Assembly (NCBI GenBank): GCA_029706075.1
Contig: JAINUG010000165.1
Span: 1,168,258-1,232,257, forward strand
DNA: 64,000 bases
Direction of reading: 5' to 3'
Source of the DNA: Aldrovandia affinis
Lineage: Eukaryota; Chordata; Actinopteri; Notacanthiformes; Halosauridae
Positions 12,848 to 21,800 of the stretch are shown piece by piece. Position 1 is the stretch's first letter; every line of letters starts with the position of its first letter. The position numbers and the translations under genes were made by a program. Below the pieces are notes generated by a model. The model saw only the letters and a program-made list of their open reading frames with translations. It was not told the origin of the DNA and made no database searches.

Positions 12848-15800
12848 AGGTGGGGAGGGCAGTGTGTGGGGGGGACAGAGACAGACATGTGTGTGTGGGG
12901 GGGCAGTGTGTGGAGGGGGGGGGGAGCGGAGACAGACACACGCAGAGGGGTGTGTGTGTGGGGGAGGGCAGTGTGTGTGTGTGTGTGTGGGGCAGGTGGG
13001 CATGCAGCTCAGTGGGGGCGTCAGGATACTGGCTCACAGCTGCCAGGGGTCAGGGGTCAGGGGTCAGGGGTCAGCTCACCACATCCTTGCTCACGTCCGT
13101 GTCCGAGGGGCTGGACTCAGACGGGGACTTCTCCTTCTCACTCTGCTCCCCATAGAACAGGGATGTGAGACTGCAGGGGAGTCGAGGGAGGGGGGACACA
13201 GAGAGAGTAAAGATCTGGACATGGGCTGATACAGGCTATAAAAGTCATTAGAATTTGACAGCATTCAAACAGAAAGCCAGCATAAAGGAAACAAATAATA
13301 GAGGTAGAATCTACACTATCAAATGTTCGGGACTGCACGATGAAAAACGGTTCAGTTCAGCAACATTATCAGTGACTATTCATTGATATTTACATACGTT
13401 TGGTTACAAATCTAGCAGGACACACAGCCAATATAACATGGTCCTAAGATTCCTGCACCACCAGCTGGACGTGGTCCCACAGACAGGAAACCACCTGTCA
13501 CCATTGACCCTTCACCTTTGACCCTCCAGTCACAAGCACAGGGGTCACCCTGGTGAGAATACAGCCACACGCTGGAACGTCTGCCAGCAAACTTTGATTT
13601 CTCCGCATTTTTTTTCTAATTAAACTAAATTAATTTTGAATATTAAAACATTCAAATTAAGATGAGACCGGTGTTTTATTATGATTAATAATAACAATTA
13701 TTAATAATTAGACCAAATCATAATAATAATAATAATAATAATTGGTATAATCTTTGTAGAACACTAAGAAACACTTAGTGGATGACTCTCAGGTTGGAAT
13801 GACCCCATACCGGTCTTGTGCCACACCAGTGCCAATTACAAAAGCCCCCACTCAAAGCCCTCCACCTTAAATTCAGCAGATGCATCTCTCCAGGGAGGTG
13901 TGACTCATAAGGAAAGTGAGCCTTGAGTGACACTACCCATCCAGAACGGAACAGATAAGCAAGCAGGGCGACCCAGAAATTCCTAAAATAATTGTGTGGT
14001 TGCCCTTTTTTTGTTGTTGTTGTTGGCAACCCCAAACCTTGGAATTTGTTTTGCCTGCAGGGCACAGACCCAGCCCTGTCTAAAAGAGTGAAGACGCCTG
14101 GGGACGTCTGACCACAACAGGGGGGCCCCATCACTAAACTCAGCCACCAGTTTACTGGCGCTCCTGCTCCCCACACCGGCGGCGTTCTCCTGCAGGACTG
14201 CGGGCGTCCACAGGGCAGCGATCACCACCGCGGGGTGAGTATGCGTACGATCTTCTTTCTAAAAAATTGTTTCTAATTTTTCACATTTTCTCCCAATTTA
14301 GTAGCCAATTCAACCCTCTATTTATTTAGATTCACCTCCCCTCACGAGGCCGCGCCCGTCCTCCAGGTCAAGTTAATATCCCCGAGGCTGGAGATGATCC
14401 GCCTCCTCCGAGATGGAACTTCGCCCACCTGCTCTTTAGGAACGCCCTCACTGCTCCTCGGCGAGCTTGTGCCAACTTCCCCCCCCCCCCACCCCCTGGG
14501 GCAGACAGCCAAAAGCCGCCCCCGATCGGGGCTCCCGGCCAGGGCCAGACTGACACAGTTGGGTTTCGAACCGCAACCGCGTTACACCGCTACCTCTACC
14601 CGGGGCTCTTTGGTGCCTTGAGCACCACCACTGTGCATTAATGCATAAGACCCGGTTTAATTGAATTAGGGAGTCTGTGGCCCCTGTCAGCAGCCACTTC
14701 TTTTCCTTCTGTGGTCCACCAATTATTATAATAAATTTGTTTTCTGATTTTTCCCCCCTTTTTTCTCCCAATTTAGTGGCCAATTATACCCTCTATTTAT
14801 TTTGATTTGCCCTCCCCCACAAACTCGCCACCCATCTCTACGAGGCAAGCTAATTCGCAGAGGGCAGTGAATTCTACTTCCTTCGAGACAGAATACGCCC
14901 ACCCATGTTCTGGAGACTCCCTTATGCGCTTCTCAGTGAACTCGTGCCGGCTCATCCTCCCCCCCCCTCCCCTGGGGCAGACAGCCAAACGCCGCCCCCG
15001 ATCACATTCATAAAGGACCAGCCAATACAGGTGCATTAGACCGCTATGCTATCGGAGGCGGGGGTCCACCAATTACGCGGACACTGAACAGCTCCCTTCC
15101 CAGGTGACACTGTGGCCAATTAGATGCCATTTAGTGGGACTACCAGTCACATGGTCCTGGCACAGTCCAGATCTGACACCAGAAAGTGGGGCCCGTCCAC
15201 ACACTAGAATAGTGCCTTAACAGGATGAGCCACCCAGCAGCCTTTGAACAGATTTTAACAGTTTTAGTACATGGGCAACTCTGTATATCTTTGGACCTCA
15301 TATCTATTGAAATTACTTCCTTGTGAGGGTGAGAAAATGACACTACTGTTGATTTGGAGCACTCTCTTATATTGGCTGAGCAGCCAGCAGCCTGCATATG
15401 GTGCTTCTAAATATGGAAGACTTCTTGTGAACAGCAGCGTGACTAGCATGAGTTTCATGCTATTAATATATATATGTACTAGGGATGTAACGGTACACGT
15501 TTGTACCGAACCGTTCGGTACAGGGCTTTCGGTTCGGTATGCGCTGTGAACCAATCTAATCTTGCTTTAACCACTAACGCACGTGCGGAAATTTTTGTGT
15601 AACATTTTTAATTTTAATTTAAGAAAGAAAGATATGTGCATTACTTTGTTGAGTAAATTATGGCCAATTAGCCACTGTATACAAAGTTCAAAATAAATGA
15701 AAAGCAATTTTATGTTTTGCATTTCTTTTCCCCCCCGCTGTACCAAAAACGTACCAAACTGTGACTTCAAAACCGAGGTACGTACCGAACCGTGACTTTT

Positions 15801-18800
15801 GTGTACCATTACACCCCTAATAAATATATATATAAAGTGTATATGGAGACTAACTGAAGAGTGGACCAACTTGTTTTTGGTCTACGAAACACATTTGTAT
15901 TATAAACCATATGTACGCAAGAATTGAGTAAACCACCCACTGATCTATATATATATATAGGGATGGGCCCCACTTTCTGGTGTCAAATCTGGACTGTGTC
16001 AGGGCCATGTGGAGGTTTGTCATGGAGGAGGGGGAGATGGAGATGGAGTCTGTCACCCTGGTGACACTTTAAGCCCGGGTGCGTGACAAACCTCCATCTT
16101 GAGAAGTCCCATAAAGACAGGGGGAAAGATTCTTCTTCTGTGGTAGGCTACTGTGAGATGCGGTCTGCTGAATTACCGATTACAGTTTCACCAACATTTG
16201 CAAATAGAACAACCCCCCAAAAAAGTTAAAAAACTAGTCACTCATAGGAATTCAGCCGACGACGCTCTACAAGGCTGTGGGAGGGAGGGAGGGGAGGAGA
16301 ATAACAATGTTAGATCAGTGTTAGCGCTGCCTGTGTTCGTCTGCTTATTAGCCTGAAGGAATGTAACGAGACTCCAGACAAAGCAGACAAGCACACAGAC
16401 TCACGGTGCTGAAGGAGTCACTGCGTAAAGGGAGGAAAACATCTTTAAATTAAACACTTCACACATACACTAAAATTAAATTAAACACTACACATATACA
16501 CTAAAATTTAATTAAACACTTCACACGTAGACTAAAATTAAATTAAACACTTCACACATACACTAAAATTAAATTAAACACTTCACACATACACTAAAAT
16601 TAAATTAAACACTACACACATACACTAATAATTAAATTAAACAGTACACACGTAGACTAAAATTAAATTAAACACTACACACGTACACTAAAATTAAATT
16701 AAACACTTCACACATACTAAAATTAAATTAAACACTTCACACATACACTAAAATGGTATCAAACAGTGTACATACACTAAAATTAAACAGTGAACACATA
16801 CACTAAAATTCAATTAAAAAGTACACACATACACTAAAATGTAATTAAACAGTGCACACATACACTAAAATTCTATGAAACAATACACACACACACACAA
16901 AAATTAAATCAAACAGTGTACATACACTAAAATTAAATTAAACAGTGCACACATACATTAAAATTTAATTAAACAGTACACACATACACTAAAATGAGAC
17001 ATTTGTTCAATACCAGTCTTATCCAGAAGGGGGAACCATTGTTAAACACGACAGAGCATCCGAACGTGTGGCAAATGGGGATTGTGGAGACAGGAACAGA
17101 TGAGCCAGCAAACACTCAGGCTAAGTAGGCCTACGTTGGCACTCTCTGGCCAACTAGCAGTTATCGATTGGCTGTGCTTATTCTAGCATTAGCATAAATT
17201 GGGTTGATTCCCTTTGGGGCTCCACAGCAGGGAACCTTACCTGTCATTGTCCATCAGCAAAGCAAGGCGGCCATAGTCCCAGGCTGCCTTTCGCAGGCAG
17301 GAGAAGATCAGCAGCAGAAACTGAAACACAGGGGCAGTGGTGACAGGGCTAGAGCCCAGCATCCATCTCTCCATCTCCCTCTTTCTCTCTCTCGCCACTC
17401 TCTCATTGCCGCCCTTCTGTCTTTCTCTCAAATTCACGCACTTTCTCTCTTTCACACTCACACATACTCCCTCTCCCTCGCACGTTTCCCCCCCCCCCCT
17501 TCCTCGCAAATTCCAAGGTGCTACATTTTCAATTGTTTCCAAAGCAACTGATACACAGATACCACACACAAGAACAGAAGAAGAGGATAATGATAATCAA
17601 TGGTAATGACAATTACATTTAAAATCAATGGGTGCATGCATGTATAGAATATGCATTTTTAAAAAGAAATGTGGACCGAATCTCACAAATGTGTCACTTT
17701 TTAAAAGAGACAGTGCACTGACGCATTTTGATTGATACGTTCCAAGTTTAGATTCCGTAGATGCAGTTAGCCACATTAAAAGGCTTAAATGACTGACAGG
17801 TCGAGCAACATACAATTTGAGCTCATTTATTATTAGAAAACGAGGGTGTAGAACATGAGCACGCACGTACGTACACACACACACGCACACACTGTGTAGA
17901 CAGTAATAAACATGTAAATAATTTAACAGGAATGGAAATGTTATGTGCCTTTGTGTAGAGTTCACACTGTGTCCCCCTCGGGCTATAGCACATAGCACAT
18001 TCTCCCTCACACACACACACACACATACACAAGTGCGCGCACGTGCACACACACACACACACACACACACAAGTGCGTACACACGCACACACACAGACAT
18101 ACACGCACACACACAGACACACAGACATACACGCACACACGCACACACATACACACACACACACACACAGCACGCACACACACACACACATACACACACA
18201 CAAGTTCGCGCACACACACGCACACACACGGAGGTAAGTATGGGTTCACATTCACTAGTTCTAATATGAGAGTCAGGGACACAGTGACGCTCAGTGTGCA
18301 CAGAGACAGCTGGGGCCAGCCGTCCGCCCTGCTGGGTCGTATGGGGGGGGGGATACATCACTTTTATATATATATATTTTTTTTTTTAAGTATTAACTCG
18401 AGGCATTAGTTCACGGGACAAGCGAACACCTAGCGGGACACCTAAAAGGTGAAATCTTTTGAGATGGGGTGCAGACTCCAAAGGGACACTGTATTATGCA
18501 TTTTCCACTACACTCTGTACCACAGCTGCGCCACGCCAATGATGGCATATCTGCCCGTACACAATTATTGGCATATGGCAGAGTGCGTAATTAGACAGGG
18601 AACCTATGGAGCAAAGCGAGAGGCTTTTTTTGAAGGATCGTGGCATCAAACAGACTGTGACATTCAGCACGCGGATGTGAAATGGGTTCATCTGTATGCA
18701 CGCGTTATGACATTTTGTGTTGGGGGGGAGCAGCTGTTGTTCTTGTCAGCGTTGGTGCTGAGATAACGGGCTCCAAAAAAAAACGAAAAAAAAAACAGCA

Positions 18801-21800
18801 GTAAAGAAGAGCCGTTTCTTTGCGAAGAGCGGCAAGTCATCGTTGTCATGGAAACAAAGAGGGAGCGGTCACAGTGTACACACTGACGAAAGCACACGGT
18901 CAGGGAGGGAGGCAACTGCTGGCGTGAGTCTGATACAGAGACTGCAATTTCTGCGCATCAACAGCAATTCGCTCGCTGTGATATTCCCTAACGTGCTGTT
19001 CGAACCCATATAATCTCATCGTTTCCTAGTCTGAGGAATATCCAGTAATGCATCAAAGCTTGGGATTGAATACCCCACGTGTGTCTGCCTCTGCTGCATG
19101 ATCTGGCAAGCCGTTCCAGGCATCGACAACTCTCTGCGTAAAAATATTGTGTGACTGTGTAAAAAAAATATTTTCCTGATATCAGTGCGGATTTACCTTT
19201 AACTCATTTCCACCTGTGGCCTCTTGTTCTGTGAACTGAAGTCAACCTAAAACATCTGTAGATTCACTTTGTTAATCCCTTTTAGGATTTTAAAACCTCA
19301 ATCAAATCCCCCTTGACTCCTTTTGCTAAGCTCGAATACTGTAGATTGAGTGTCTTAAGTCTTTGCTCGTAACTTTTACCTTTCATACCAGCAACCAATT
19401 TAGTTGCCCTTCTACTTCTACCTTCGTCCAAATTGACCACATTAGACTATTTCAAACAACAAATTTAATACTGGGGGATCATGTGACTAATTTCAAGAGG
19501 AGTGAAAATATAAGGTGCTCATTGAGGAAAAAGGGAGACTAGAACTTAGAGGGGGAAAAAAGGGAATCAAGTGTTTATTCAAAATTGTTGAATAAAATAA
19601 GTAAGCCCAGTTTTGTTCAACTATTTTTATCATGCACTGTGGCTTCACTTCCATTTTCCTCTCTACATTCTAAATGTTCTCCTCCCATAAAACACTCCTA
19701 TCTTGAATTTCTATTTCCCACATGCATAACTTTACATTTAGCAATATTGAATGTCATCTGCCATGTTTCTACCCCCCACTTTACATCTTGGATTACCTTA
19801 GTAGATTCCAAACTCTCTCCTAAGCCCCCACATTTTGCTACTAAAATCCCTATTTAGATCATTTATGTAAATTATTATTTATGCATTATGAAATGCAGAG
19901 GTCCTAGCACTGATCCCTGCAGGACTCCACTGCCCACAGTTCGTAGGTTACCTATGATCCTTCCTAACGTTACTCTCTGTATTCTACCTTGCAGCCAATT
20001 ATGAACCCACTCTGAAATAACTCCTGTAATTCCTACTGAATTCATTTTGACAGTGAGCCTCTTGTGTGGTACCCTTGTCGAATACCTTTTGAAAGTCCAA
20101 ATATATAATACTATCATAAGCCTGGTTCAAGACAAAACACTTTGTAGCTTCCTCAATGAAGTCCAGGAGTTTTGTTAGGCATGACCTTCCAATGAAAAAG
20201 CATGTTGGCCATCCCTTAAAATACTGTTATTATAATATTATCACAATCCCCTTTACAGACCATTCTGTACCAGTCACATTGCATCTTAATGAGGGCAGAA
20301 GAGCATTACATTACATTTACATTACATTTTAGGCATTTAGCCGACATTCTTATCCAGAGCGACTTACACAGTTAACATTTCTTTACATACAACCCATTTA
20401 TACAGCTGGATATTTTTACTGAAGCAATTCAGGTTAAGTACCTTTAGCTCAAGAATCGAACCACAACTGAGTTACAAGTGCTCCACCTGGGAATCGAACC
20501 AACAACCTCTGAGTTACAAGTCCAGTTCCCTAACCATTCCCTAACCTGTTCTACATGAGATGCAAGCTATCCCTTATCCCTTACCATGTCCCCTAAACCA
20601 TTCTGCACATTGGCTGTACTTTCAAATATACTTTCAGGCATATTTTAACATATTTTAACATGTTTTACTTACTTCTAAGTGTTTAGAGTATTAGCAATAT
20701 AATATTATTATTATTATTATTATTAAGCAAAGCTCCTTCCTTATTCTTAAAGCACTTAAGCTTTTCCTTATCTTTTTTTTTTTTTTGCTGAAATATTGAA
20801 AGAATTGCTTTTTGCATCTTGGGCCATTTTCATTTCACAGAGCCTTTTAGCTGACCTTCGTTCTTTAGTTTTAGCCTTAGCCCGCATATTACAATAATCT
20901 ATCTTATTGCTCTCCGAATGGCCTTTTTTAATATACTCTGTACAGTCTCTTCTTTTGTCTCAAAATCTCCCGTAAAGATTTATTCATCCACCTTGGGGAC
21001 TGCTTTTTCATATTATTATAATTTTTTAATGACATTTTGGCATGAATTTACACCTGTGCATCAGCAATAACCCTTTTAAATGTGCTCTGTTCTCCATTCA
21101 CGGGTTTTGCAATCTAGGAGTTTTACCTCAATCTATATTTACATTACTAGGCGGTGTACAATTCACAACAACAGATTCCGTGTTGTCTCATACAGTATAA
21201 CGCCATGACACATTGCAGCTGTGTCTCAATGTTTGCCCTCATGCTCTCAGAGTTGCCGGATGCTACGTTCTACAGCAGTTGCTGTTGCTCATAAACCCTG
21301 GCCTTGGCCTTTGCTGTTGTCCATTCAGTCGGCCCTCATACAGACACAGCGCCTTGCCCTTGTCCTCATGGCCCAGAACGGTTGCTACACAGTGACAAAT
21401 GATCTGTCTGTAACCAGGGGCCTTGCTCCCGATGCCTGACATTTAGCCCTGAAAAGCTCGGCACTGTCTGGTTGACCTTCAGCGTACCACCAGGTGCTCA
21501 ATTAAGGGAGACAGGTGGCTCCGGAGCAAGATCAAAGCCTCGGTCTTTGTTCCTCGGTCGTGGCTAATTACCAAAGCCGTACATGTGCACTATTTGTAAA
21601 GATAAACCCCCCTACCCCCCTCTCCCCACTTCTCCATATTTTGAAGGGCGGGCATGTACCAGTCACTGATGCCAGAGCGTTTTTCATTCATTCGTTTATT
21701 CAGACGCAGTGCGAACAAGAGCCTGCCTCGTTAAAAATATATATATATATATATATATTTTAAAAAATCACTAACCTTTTCCTTCCCAGTGTTACAGGTA

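Noticed and set aside
12226-13229. Overlapping proline/histidine- and cysteine/valine-rich frames of up to 240 codons
   Set aside because: Low-complexity translation of GT and GGGA repeats in a tmem63c intron.
16437-17000. Regular direct repeats as a CRISPR array
   Set aside because: No unique spacers; units are contiguous and diverging, and the host is a vertebrate.
17943-18269. Threonine/histidine-rich frame of 108 codons
   Set aside because: Translation of a CA microsatellite cluster.
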